Source of the DNA: CAZAQK01 sp050249355
GTDB taxonomy: Bacteria > Pseudomonadota > Alphaproteobacteria > Rickettsiales > SXRF01
Assembly (NCBI GenBank): GCA_050249355.1
Contig: JBFWQQ010000009.1
Span: 1 to 34,891 of the forward strand
Direction: 5' to 3'
Length of the DNA stretch: 34,891 nt
The position numbers were made by a program, and so were the translations under genes. Of the stretch, positions 8,724-16,416 are shown one piece after another. The stretch's first letter is position 1. Each line of letters starts with the position of its first letter. A model generated the notes under the pieces. The model was not told where the DNA came from, made no database searches, and saw only the letters and a program-made list of their open reading frames with translations.

Positions 8724-9878
8724 TTATTTCGGGTGAATTTGTGCTGCTTTACGCACCAGCGCGATAATATAGGAAAGGTTTTCGGTCTGCCCGGCTTCCG
8801 ATTGCTGCAATATGCGCTCCACTACCCGGTTGGCAAACTGCGGCGTACCGGATCTTTCGCCCTCTTCTTTCAATTCATGCACAATCTTGATGAGCGTATT
8901 GACTGCCGGGAACATGGCATCGGGCAGGCCCGACTTGTTGTATATGGCCCGAAAACCCAGTTCGCCCTTGTCATGGATAAGGGCCTGTGTGTTTTCCAGC
9001 GGCACACCGGCGAGCGAGGACAGGCTCACCTCAAAAAAGATCATGTTGCCCTGACACAAGCCACCCAAAATGATAGAGGGCGTGAGCGCATTGAATGCGC
9101 GCAACTGGCTGACGATCTTGCCCACTTCGTGCTTGCCGTGGGTATGGCGGATAAGCTCAAGCGTTTCCTTCTCGCGGGTTTTTTCCACTTCGCGGTCGAT
9201 CTGCTCTGCCGAGATGGCGTATTTCTTTTTGAGCGTTTCCGCCAGCGCACCCGACACCACATTGACCAGCTTGTTAACCGCACCGGCAGGCAAGCCGCTG
9301 CGGGTTGAAAGCGACCGCATGACCGATTCATTATTGCCATGTGTTTTGATGATCTTATCAACGCCGGAGTCCGAAAGCACGGCGCCGATATTGCCCGCCA
9401 AAGCGGCAGCGACCTTCTCGTTGCCTTTATCCAGCAGCGTATCCGATACTTTCATGGAAACGACCTTGCGGCTGGATATCGCCAGCTGACGTGACACGCT
9501 CTCACTGGACTTGATGATCTCTACCAGGTCTTCGTCGGTCAGCACTTCGGAGAACTGTAGCACCGGCAGCGATACTTCCTCGACGTCCTTTGCAAGGGAT
9601 TTCACAATATCGTGCGGGATAGCCGGGCTGTTTTTCACGTTTTCGGCCAGCGCCACACGAACACGCACTTCGGTATCACGCAGGAGCAGACGGAAAATCT
9701 GCTCGGCAACCATCACCTCATGCCCTGCCAGCCGCTCGTGCCCGTAGGCACCGGCAATACGGTCGGCCATGTCGACACGTGTCTCAGACGAAGTATCGCG
9801 CAGCAGGCGCTGTACATCTTCTTCACTTAGGGCTAGCGGACTGGACTTCATATCAGTGGACATGATGGGTACTGTCAT
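8724..9878 (-). CDS. DUF2336 protein, second of a tandem pair
   Basis: This protein of about 384 residues belongs to the alphaproteobacterial DUF2336 family, whose function is not established. The N-terminal half is a run of helical HEAT-like units (for example IFRLLLRDTEVRVRVALAEN, then IPHDIVKSLAKD). The C-terminal half carries the block SLAGVPLENTQALIHDKG followed by LGFRAIYNKSGLP, which closely matches the upstream paralogue. I chose ATG 9878 (MTVPIMSTDM), which has AGGAG upstream within the end of the previous gene. The frame is open to 9905. Start and preceding stop overlap by 26 bases, so the pair is probably translationally coupled. No membrane segment or catalytic motif is seen. Confidence 0.82.
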   Translation of the reverse strand: MTVPIMSTDMKSSPLALSEEDVQRLLRDTSSETRVDMADRIAGAYGHERLAGHEVMVAEQIFRLLLRDTEVRVRVALAENVKNSPAIPHDIVKSLAKDVEEVSLPVLQFSEVLTDEDLVEIIKSSESVSRQLAISSRKVVSMKVSDTLLDKGNEKVAAALAGNIGAVLSDSGVDKIIKTHGNNESVMRSLSTRSGLPAGAVNKLVNVVSGALAETLKKKYAISAEQIDREVEKTREKETLELIRHTHGKHEVGKIVSQLRAFNALTPSIILGGLCQGNMIFFEVSLSSLAGVPLENTQALIHDKGELGFRAIYNKSGLPDAMFPAVNTLIKIVHELKEEGERSGTPQFANRVVERILQQSEAGQTENLSYIIALVRKAAQIHPK

Positions 9879-11001
9879 CAGCCTGCTCTCCTGCCTTACC
9901 ACCAATGATAGCCAGCAGATATTCCATGTTATCTACCGTGCGGTTATATTTTTCCATGTAGATACGGTCAATCACGCGCTTGCGGAAATCGGTGCGCTTG
10001 CTGCGGCCATATTCCGTTTCCTGCAGGCTGACCTTCACCAGCACCTGCACGGCATTGTAAAAACCCTCCGGCATGTTGGCCGCTTTGTATATGGCCTTGA
10101 AGCCCAGCGACCCTGTATCCATGAGCAGTATACGGGCGTTTACGCGCGGGACACCGGCTAGCCTTGCTACACCGGCTTCAAAAATGCTCAACGCACCAAC
10201 GCACAAGGCACGAATAAGGAACGAATGGGTCAGGCGCCCGCTCATAAAAAGCTGGTCGATCAGGTCTTCAACATCTTCGTCGTTAACCGGGCTGATCACG
10301 CCGCCGGTAGGCAGTATGCCCAGCATCTGCCACTCGCGTGCATCGTTAGCCGCCTTATCCACCACAGGCAGGCCAATACGGTACGTATGTGCCATGTGGC
10401 GCTTGAGCTCGTCACTGACCAGGTAATAAACTTTTTCTGCCACCGTCAGCGGCAGGCCACCGCGGTGCACCAGCACTTCCAGCAGGCTTTTCTGAGCTGA
10501 AATGAAGCTCCACGAATCCAGCAGGCTTTTTTCGGCAATGCTGGCACCTTTATTGTTGAACAGTTCGCCGAGCACTTTTTCCATGCGGGAATCGATCAGC
10601 GCGCCGGACAGATCCTCGGACACGCTGTCACGCCGGGCGATGGCGCATAATTTCACGACTTCGGTGGTGCTGTGCACTATGGATATGAGATCCTCTTCCG
10701 TCAGCACGATCGAGTGCTCCAGCACGGCACCTGCAATATCCACATCGTCCTCGGCCAGACGCATGATAATGTCGTGCGGCACATCCGGGCACATGCAGAG
10801 TTGCTCGGAAAGGGTACGGCGCACCTTTCTTTCTACGTCATTGACAAGGATCCGGAAAATATCATTGGCGATGCTGGCTTCCGAATCGGAGAAATTACCG
10901 GAACGGTAATCACTCGCGATCTTTGCCGCAACCATGCTGCGAACCCGGCCCGAGGGTTCCCGCGTGAGTTTTTTTACGTCCATTCCCGTTACATTCGCCA
11001 T
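9853..11001 (-). CDS. DUF2336 protein, first of a tandem pair
   Basis: This 382-residue paralogue of the following gene starts MANVTGMDVKKLTREPSGRV. It has the same order of features: a helical repeat region (IFRILVNDVERKVRRTLSEQ, PHDIIMRLAEDDVDIAGAVL) and the C-terminal block RLAGVPRVNARILLMDTGSL leading into GFKAIYKAANMPEGF. The two proteins align end to end, so they look like a tandem duplication that has diverged substantially. The gene is followed by an overlapping start of the second copy. Its upstream region (11002-11188) is AT-rich and shared with the divergent membrane-spanning synthase gene. Function unknown; DUF2336 proteins are restricted mainly to Alphaproteobacteria. Confidence 0.82.
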   Translation of the reverse strand: MANVTGMDVKKLTREPSGRVRSMVAAKIASDYRSGNFSDSEASIANDIFRILVNDVERKVRRTLSEQLCMCPDVPHDIIMRLAEDDVDIAGAVLEHSIVLTEEDLISIVHSTTEVVKLCAIARRDSVSEDLSGALIDSRMEKVLGELFNNKGASIAEKSLLDSWSFISAQKSLLEVLVHRGGLPLTVAEKVYYLVSDELKRHMAHTYRIGLPVVDKAANDAREWQMLGILPTGGVISPVNDEDVEDLIDQLFMSGRLTHSFLIRALCVGALSIFEAGVARLAGVPRVNARILLMDTGSLGFKAIYKAANMPEGFYNAVQVLVKVSLQETEYGRSKRTDFRKRVIDRIYMEKYNRTVDNMEYLLAIIGGKAGEQADDSTHHVH

Positions 11002-11188
11002 GGAATAACCGTATTGCCCTACCTGTTGATGATTTTGTTAAAAATATAGCTTCATCAAGAGTCTAATGCAATATGAAACGCTATTCCCTTGTTATTTTTA
11101 TGTTAATACGCTTTGCTCTAACACCCATTATAATTAATGTTTATTAAAATTTAGTTTATTTTATCTTAAAATCACTTGATTTAACTAT

Positions 11189-12712
11189 TTGTTGGTGAAC
11201 TATTGGCAAACTGCGCCATTACATGCTATTCCAGCAAATAACAACCTTATCGCCTTAATTGCTTTTGTGCATAAAACGCAGCTGTTATTCATTATCATAC
11301 TTATTGAAGGATATGTGGTTCTGGCCACCGAGTTGCTGGCCATCCGCCAGCTTATCCCCTTCGTAGGTAGCGGTACCGAAACCATCTCGATCATTATCAG
11401 CGCTGTGCTGCTACCATTGGCCATAGGATACCATGCCGGGGGGAAGGCGTTTTCCCGCCAGTATCAGCTGCGCAAGGCAAAAGGCGTTGAAGAACCCCTT
11501 ACGGTTCGCAAGCTGCTGCTTAGAAACATCGTAACCGCCCTTATCATACTGAGTATTGGTATGTCCTACTTGTTGATGGATGCGTTTTTCGGGTTGCTGT
11601 CTGCATTTGGCGCCACCCACCGCCTGACCCAGACCACTGTGTACTGCCTGCTGTTCCTCGTTTATCCCGTATACCTGCTAGGCCAGACCGTACCGCTGGT
11701 AAGCAATTATTTCTCGCGCCATAAACTCAGCGAAATCACCGGAAGGATGCTGTTCTTCTCAACGGCCGGTTCGTTTCTTGGGTCGGTATTTTCCACCATT
11801 GTGCTGATGACCACCATCGGCGTGCACAACACCGTCATCCTTACGTTGGGCCTGCTCTGCGTACTGGTGATACTGCTGGTGCGCCGCCCGCTCGCTTATG
11901 AAAATTTCCTCTGCGGGTTCATATTCCTGATGCTGCTGCTCATGAACGGAAACACCATGATGGATACCATGCGCGTGGTTTCAAACAACGCCTATAATAT
12001 CGTACAGGTAATAGACGAGCCGCACAAAAAATCCACCAACCTGATAATCAACCGGTCACATTCCTCAAAGATATCCAATGATCCCAAACAGAATTTCGTC
12101 TATTGGCAGTATGTACAGTCCGTTTTCATAGACACCATGCCACAAAGCGGCCCGCCGAAGGATATCCTTATACTGGGCGCAGGAGGGTTCACCATCGGAC
12201 TGACCGACAAGCACAACAATTATTTGTATGTGGATATCGACAAGGCACTAAAGGAAGTAGTGGAAAAGAACTTCCTGAGAAAGCCTCTGACGCCTAACAA
12301 GCGCTTTCTTGACGCTTCTGCCCGCGCGTTCGTGCATACGCACGATCAGCAATACGACCTGATCCTGATCGATACCTATACGAATTTTCTTTCGATCGCA
12401 CAGGAAGCCACCACCAAAGAGTTTCTGCAAGACACCAAAAAATTACTCAAACCCAATGGTGTGCTGCTGGCCAACGTCATTATGTCCCCTGATTTCCGCG
12501 AACTGTTCAGCGTGCGCTATCACAATACCTTTGCCAGCGTGTTCCCGGTATTCTCCCGGCAGGTGCTGGGCAATTACAAACCATGGCCAAATAAAGAGAC
12601 ATCCGTGCTAGATATGAATAATGTGATCTACAGCTACTACAACCATGACATGACACAGGACAGCGCCCTATACACGGACGATCGCAACACCTACTCATTG
12701 GATCGCGATTAA
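11189..12712 (+). CDS. Membrane-fused spermidine-synthase-like protein
   Basis: The protein of about 507 residues joins an N-terminal membrane part with seven predicted helices (about 32-55, 63-82, 110-132, 147-172, 185-210, 214-232, 239-253) to a C-terminal polyamine-synthase Rossmann domain (about 320-470). The latter shows ILGAGGFTIG (nucleotide/SAM-type loop, 328-337), YVDID (347-351), DASARAFV (375-382) and YDLILIDTYTN (389-399). Such fusions are known, but their substrate is generally unknown. The listed start is TTG 11189, giving MLVNYW; GTG codons at 11195 and near 11267 are alternatives, and no strong ribosome binding site decides. No S-adenosylmethionine decarboxylase is nearby, so production of spermidine is not established. 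Confidence 0.8.
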   Translation: MLVNYWQTAPLHAIPANNNLIALIAFVHKTQLLFIIILIEGYVVLATELLAIRQLIPFVGSGTETISIIISAVLLPLAIGYHAGGKAFSRQYQLRKAKGVEEPLTVRKLLLRNIVTALIILSIGMSYLLMDAFFGLLSAFGATHRLTQTTVYCLLFLVYPVYLLGQTVPLVSNYFSRHKLSEITGRMLFFSTAGSFLGSVFSTIVLMTTIGVHNTVILTLGLLCVLVILLVRRPLAYENFLCGFIFLMLLLMNGNTMMDTMRVVSNNAYNIVQVIDEPHKKSTNLIINRSHSSKISNDPKQNFVYWQYVQSVFIDTMPQSGPPKDILILGAGGFTIGLTDKHNNYLYVDIDKALKEVVEKNFLRKPLTPNKRFLDASARAFVHTHDQQYDLILIDTYTNFLSIAQEATTKEFLQDTKKLLKPNGVLLANVIMSPDFRELFSVRYHNTFASVFPVFSRQVLGNYKPWPNKETSVLDMNNVIYSYYNHDMTQDSALYTDDRNTYSLDRD

Positions 12713-12717
12713 TGCTC

Positions 12718-12735
12718 CCTGACGCCAGCGTCAGG
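12718..12735. terminator. Shared hairpin between convergent genes
   Basis: A perfect 7-bp inverted repeat (CCTGACG and CGTCAGG) with a 4-nt loop lies between the convergent synthase and RidA genes and overlaps the RidA stop codon. Neither side has a strong T run, so if it terminates transcription it is weak or acts as an RNA 3'-end stabiliser. Confidence 0.4.
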
Positions 12736-13198
12736 CGATTTCAAATATCCCGTCAACTTCCACCGCCACACCGAATGGCAGATCGCTGACCCCCACAGCG
12801 GCGCGTGCATGTTTGCCCGCTTCACCGAATACCTCAACCATCAGGTCGGAAACGCCGTTGGCAACTTTCGGCTGCTCGGTGAAACCGGGCGCAGAATTAA
12901 CGAAAATACCAAGTTTCACACATTTCCGGACGCGGCCCAGGTCGCCATCACAAGCGGCTTTTAAGTGTGCCAGCATATTCAGGCCGCACAGGCGCGCAGT
13001 GGCTTGTGCTTGTTCTACGCTAAAGCCCGTACCTACCTTGGCGATATCCACGATCTTGCCCTCTTTCACCGGCACCTGGCCAGATATAAAAACAAGGTTG
13101 CCTGCTTTGACAAAAGGAATGTAATTGGCAGCCGGAGCCGATGATACCGGAAGCGTAATGCCGAGTTCGGCCAGTTTTTTGTCTACAGGATTATTCAT
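12731..13198 (-). CDS. RidA/YjgF-family protein
   Basis: RidA-family proteins hydrolyse reactive enamine/imine intermediates or related metabolites. The 155-residue product has the family core VFISGQVPVKEGKIV, the helix ARLCGLNMLAHLKAA, and the C-terminal block ARAAVGVSDLPFGVAVEVDGI. That block retains the conserved arginine of the substrate pocket. It is longer than archetypal RidA (about 130) because of an N-terminal lead (VDKKLAELGITLP), typical of the subgroup often annotated as endoribonuclease L-PSP. It stands alone, convergent with the synthase gene. The precise subfamily substrate cannot be read from sequence. Confidence 0.9.
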   Translation of the reverse strand: MNNPVDKKLAELGITLPVSSAPAANYIPFVKAGNLVFISGQVPVKEGKIVDIAKVGTGFSVEQAQATARLCGLNMLAHLKAACDGDLGRVRKCVKLGIFVNSAPGFTEQPKVANGVSDLMVEVFGEAGKHARAAVGVSDLPFGVAVEVDGIFEIA

Positions 13199-13389
13199 GG
13201 TATACCTCTTTTCATCTTATCAGGAACGCCATGCTTCTAACTCATAAGGCAAGGGTTTGGCAATACCCGGCGGGTAAAAATGCCCGTATTGGCCACTTTT
13301 TAACCATATATCAATGTTTTGTAGGAAAAATGCTCAGGTTAGTGCCTATAAAACCATGATATTTGCGAAAAAACATAGAAATGTGTTTT

Positions 13390-13434
13390 TTGTCAAAAAA
13401 CTGTCACAATAATATGGTATTATTTTGGTATAGT
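13390..13434 (+). promoter_or_regulatory. Candidate promoter and regulator site upstream of virB2
   Basis: The 13199-13487 gap holds no gene but has a clear AT-rich control region. TTGTCA (13390-13395) is 17 bp from TATGGT (13413-13418), and TATAGT follows at 13429-13434. The stretch TGTCA-N6-TGTCA (13391-13406) is a direct repeat of 11-bp period, the spacing typical of tandem response-regulator sites. The 14-mer TGTCAAAAAACTGT (13391-13404) recurs with one mismatch upstream of virB4. Promoter activity is inferred. Confidence 0.4.
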
Positions 13435-13487
13435 TAATGGGTAATCTGTCCATATCAATATACTCAGATCACAGGTAAGGAAACGTT

Positions 13488-13835
13488 ATGCAGTCTCACG
13501 CTATCGCAATCGCTCAGGAAAAACAGTCTATGGTTCGCCAGACGCTGATGTTCTTACTCCTGACCTTAAGCATCTATATGCTGCTGATCTATCCGGTGTT
13601 CGCCGCATCCGGCACCCCTACCCCAATGGGTACCGTGCTGTGCGCAGTGGTGAACATGGTATATGGCAACCTGGGCCGTGGCCTCGCTACGCTGGCAATC
13701 ATCATCGTGGGCGTAGGCGCCACGCTGGGTAAAGTATCGTGGGGCCTGGCCATCACCGTGGGCGTAGGCATTTCCGTGATCTTCAACGCCGGCCCGATCG
13801 CCAACCTGCTGGGTTCTGGTATCAGCGGTTGCTAA
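13488..13835 (+). CDS. virB2: VirB2/TrbC-like T4SS pilin
   Basis: VirB2 is the major pilin of type IV secretion systems. The 115-residue product has a long signal sequence with a hydrophobic segment (about 20-38) and a likely cleavage after PVFA, giving a mature protein of about 77 residues. Two further membrane helices follow (about 50-75 and 82-105), with the glycine-rich turn GVGATLGK between them and the C-terminus GSGISGC. AAGGA precedes the ATG. It is the first gene of the T4SS locus. The 157-bp gap to virB4 carries its own promoter-like elements, so virB2 may be expressed apart from the rest, which fits high pilin demand. Confidence 0.88.
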   Translation: MQSHAIAIAQEKQSMVRQTLMFLLLTLSIYMLLIYPVFAASGTPTPMGTVLCAVVNMVYGNLGRGLATLAIIIVGVGATLGKVSWGLAITVGVGISVIFNAGPIANLLGSGISGC

Positions 13836-13869
13836 GCAGGGCATTGTTGCACCGAATATCTTACGATCC

Positions 13870-13902
13870 TGTCAACAAACTGTAATACTTTTCTGATATA
13901 GT
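13870..13902 (+). promoter_or_regulatory. Candidate promoter and repeated motif upstream of virB4
   Basis: TGTCAACAAACTGT (13870-13883) matches the motif upstream of virB2 at 13 of 14 positions. It is followed at 13897-13902 by TATAGT, preceded by TG to give an extended -10 (TGATATAGT). The repeated sequence at two starts in one locus suggests a shared regulator. This is an inference from two copies only. Confidence 0.35.
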
Positions 13903-13992
13903 AGAAGGCGTTAGTACTATGCAGTTTATGGTTTTTTAATACCGTACTGCTAGCGTGGTACGTTGCGTGCGTTAATTGGGTATCGGGGCTTT

Positions 13993-16416
13993 ATGCTGAA
14001 TTTCCTGAAAAAAGAACAGCCGGAGGAAGAAAAGTCGCAACTCGACGTATCGGGTGTTGCCAGCAAGGAACTGCACGAATTCATCCCTTTTTATACCCAC
14101 TTCAACCCGGACACCATCATCACCAAGAATGGTGAGTTGATGAAGATCATACGCATCAACAGTAACAATTTCGGACTGAATTACGAAAGCGCGCAGGATG
14201 CGCAGCATACCGTGCGCGAGATCGTTCGCCGCGCCATCAACAGCACCGTGAAAACCGACCAGTTCGCCTTCTGGGTACACACCCTGCGCCGCCGTGAGCC
14301 TATCCGGCATGAAGGCACATACGAAAAGGGATTTACTTCGTATGTGTACGACAAATGGAAGCAATCGCATGACTGGCAGTTCCAGTTCTACAACGAGATT
14401 TACGTCACCATCCTCCACGACGGCCAGCCGGCGGAAATGTTCGATAAAAATTTATTGAACAAGTCGATCCTGCCGAAACAGAACCGGATCGCACGCAATG
14501 AGTTTCTGCAGCAGGCCCATGCGGAGCTTAACGCTGCGTGCGAAGAGATTACAGAAAAAATCCGTGAGTATTATAAAGCCAAGCTTTTATGCCTGGTCGA
14601 GCAGTTGCCGGAAGATATGCCGGAGCTTGCGTCCACTCCTATCTTCTATTCCGAACCGATGGAATTCCTGGGCAAACTGTGCAACCTGCACACAAAGCAC
14701 TACCCGCTTACCAGAAATTCAATCGACAAGGCTTTGTCAAACTATGAGGTGACATTCGGCTACAATGCGCTGGAAAACAAGCTGCTAAGTGGAGAGAAAC
14801 GTTTTGCCGGCATTCTGACCCTCAAGCAATATGTGGAAACCCCGTCCGAAACGATCGACAACATCCTGCAGCTGCCGGTGGAAATGATCGTATGCCATGC
14901 ATTCCATTTCGTGCCGTCCTCCATGGCACTGAAGCCCCTGCAGGAACAAAAACGCCTGTTTGAGATGAGCGAAGACTTTTACTCGTTGCAAAAAACCGGA
15001 TTGCGTTCGCTGTTGACCAGGAACACCAACAATCCCACCGATTTTGGCAAACAGCAAACCTCTGTCATGGTGCTGACCGATGATTACAGGCATCTGGAAG
15101 AAGAGATGTCGAAAGTACAGCAGGCATTTGCCAAGCTCGGCCTGCTTACGGTTCGTGAAGATATCAAACTCGAAGAATGTTACTGGGCGAACCTTCCCGG
15201 CAACTTCGAGTTCCTGCGCAGGCAGGATTTTATCCTGTCAGAGCAGCTGGCCGGCTTTTGCCGCCTGAACCTGTTCCCCAACGGCAATCAGAATAACAAT
15301 CACTGGGGCGACGCAGCGGCGCTCATACCCACCATCGTGAATTCGCCCTATTTCTTTAATTTCCATTATCAGGATAACGGTCACACCGTTGTATATGACT
15401 TCAACTCGTTCAACGATCAGGCCGCAGATGCGACGCTGGGTCTTCTGATTACGCTGAGCATGAAAACCCATCCGCAGCTGTATATCTTCGACAAAGACCA
15501 GAGTAGCCGCCTGTTCATGGATCGCATCGGGGGTAATTATCATATTTTTGATCCCGGTGAAGAACGTGGCGAACGTACGTCTTTAAATCCGTTCTCGCTG
15601 GAGGATAATCCGCGCAACCATAGTTTCCTGTTGGCATGGTGCTGTGCACTGGTCGAACAGGCCGGGCCCGTAAGCGATAACCAAAAGAGCGTACTCAAGC
15701 AATCGCTGATCGCCATACTCTCCGGCCCAGCGGAATCGCGCAACCTGGCCGGTTTCCTGCGCACGGTACAGGAATACGACTCCGATCTGGCCGATCGCTT
15801 TGCACCTTATTATGGACGCGGACAATATGCTGGCATATTCGATGCCGCACAGGAAACGCTTGATCTTGCCATCCATATGCACAGCTTTGATATGAGTGAG
15901 CCCTTGAAGGCCAGCCCGGTTGGCATTTCGCTGTTTTCATACCTTATGCACCGCATCATCAGCAGCATCGACGGCAAGCCCACCATCATTGTCATCAAGG
16001 ATGCCTGGGCACTGCTTGAAAATGATTTCTTCGCGCCGCGCCTGGAAAGCCTGCTGGAAATGCTTAAACAGAACAATGTAATGGTGGTCTTCACTACCCG
16101 CCAACCCGAACACCGCGCCGGCACGCAAACGCAGCACACCCTGAACCAATGCTGCGCCACCAAGATTTATGTGCCCGACGACGTGATGCTGCAATACGCA
16201 TCCGAACCGCTCGGCATCAGCAAGCACGATTCGGATTCCCTGCGCCGCATGAACCGCCAGCGTGGCGATTTCCTGCTCAAGCAGGGCAATGAAACCATCG
16301 GCCTTCGGGTCAGTTTCAAGGGCATGGATGACGCACGCGCCATCTTCTCCGGCGACATCAAGAACCTCATAGCGGCAGGCGGCCCGTATGCCAGCCTGCC
16401 TAAATACTACCAATGA
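13993..16416 (+). CDS. virB4: VirB4-family protein with degenerate ATP-binding motifs
   Basis: The 807-residue product aligns with VirB4 along its length: an N-terminal CagE/VirB4 domain, then GFCRLNLFPNGNQNNNHWGD and the ATPase core. At the Walker A position, where VirB4 proteins have a GxxGxGKT-type loop after GHT, this one reads DFNSFNDQAA (residues 469-478) with no glycine loop or lysine. At Walker B the usual DEAW is KDAW (Lys669-Trp672). Neighbouring landmarks are kept (LYIFDKDQSSRLFMDRIGG, LNPFSL, VVFTTRQPEH), so this is not a frame error. Rickettsial systems carry a second, degenerate VirB4, which this may match. I chose ATG 13993 with GGGG just upstream; the frame opens at TTG 13963. 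The gene overlaps virB6 by 4 bp. Confidence 0.88.
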   Translation: MLNFLKKEQPEEEKSQLDVSGVASKELHEFIPFYTHFNPDTIITKNGELMKIIRINSNNFGLNYESAQDAQHTVREIVRRAINSTVKTDQFAFWVHTLRRREPIRHEGTYEKGFTSYVYDKWKQSHDWQFQFYNEIYVTILHDGQPAEMFDKNLLNKSILPKQNRIARNEFLQQAHAELNAACEEITEKIREYYKAKLLCLVEQLPEDMPELASTPIFYSEPMEFLGKLCNLHTKHYPLTRNSIDKALSNYEVTFGYNALENKLLSGEKRFAGILTLKQYVETPSETIDNILQLPVEMIVCHAFHFVPSSMALKPLQEQKRLFEMSEDFYSLQKTGLRSLLTRNTNNPTDFGKQQTSVMVLTDDYRHLEEEMSKVQQAFAKLGLLTVREDIKLEECYWANLPGNFEFLRRQDFILSEQLAGFCRLNLFPNGNQNNNHWGDAAALIPTIVNSPYFFNFHYQDNGHTVVYDFNSFNDQAADATLGLLITLSMKTHPQLYIFDKDQSSRLFMDRIGGNYHIFDPGEERGERTSLNPFSLEDNPRNHSFLLAWCCALVEQAGPVSDNQKSVLKQSLIAILSGPAESRNLAGFLRTVQEYDSDLADRFAPYYGRGQYAGIFDAAQETLDLAIHMHSFDMSEPLKASPVGISLFSYLMHRIISSIDGKPTIIVIKDAWALLENDFFAPRLESLLEMLKQNNVMVVFTTRQPEHRAGTQTQHTLNQCCATKIYVPDDVMLQYASEPLGISKHDSDSLRRMNRQRGDFLLKQGNETIGLRVSFKGMDDARAIFSGDIKNLIAAGGPYASLPKYYQ

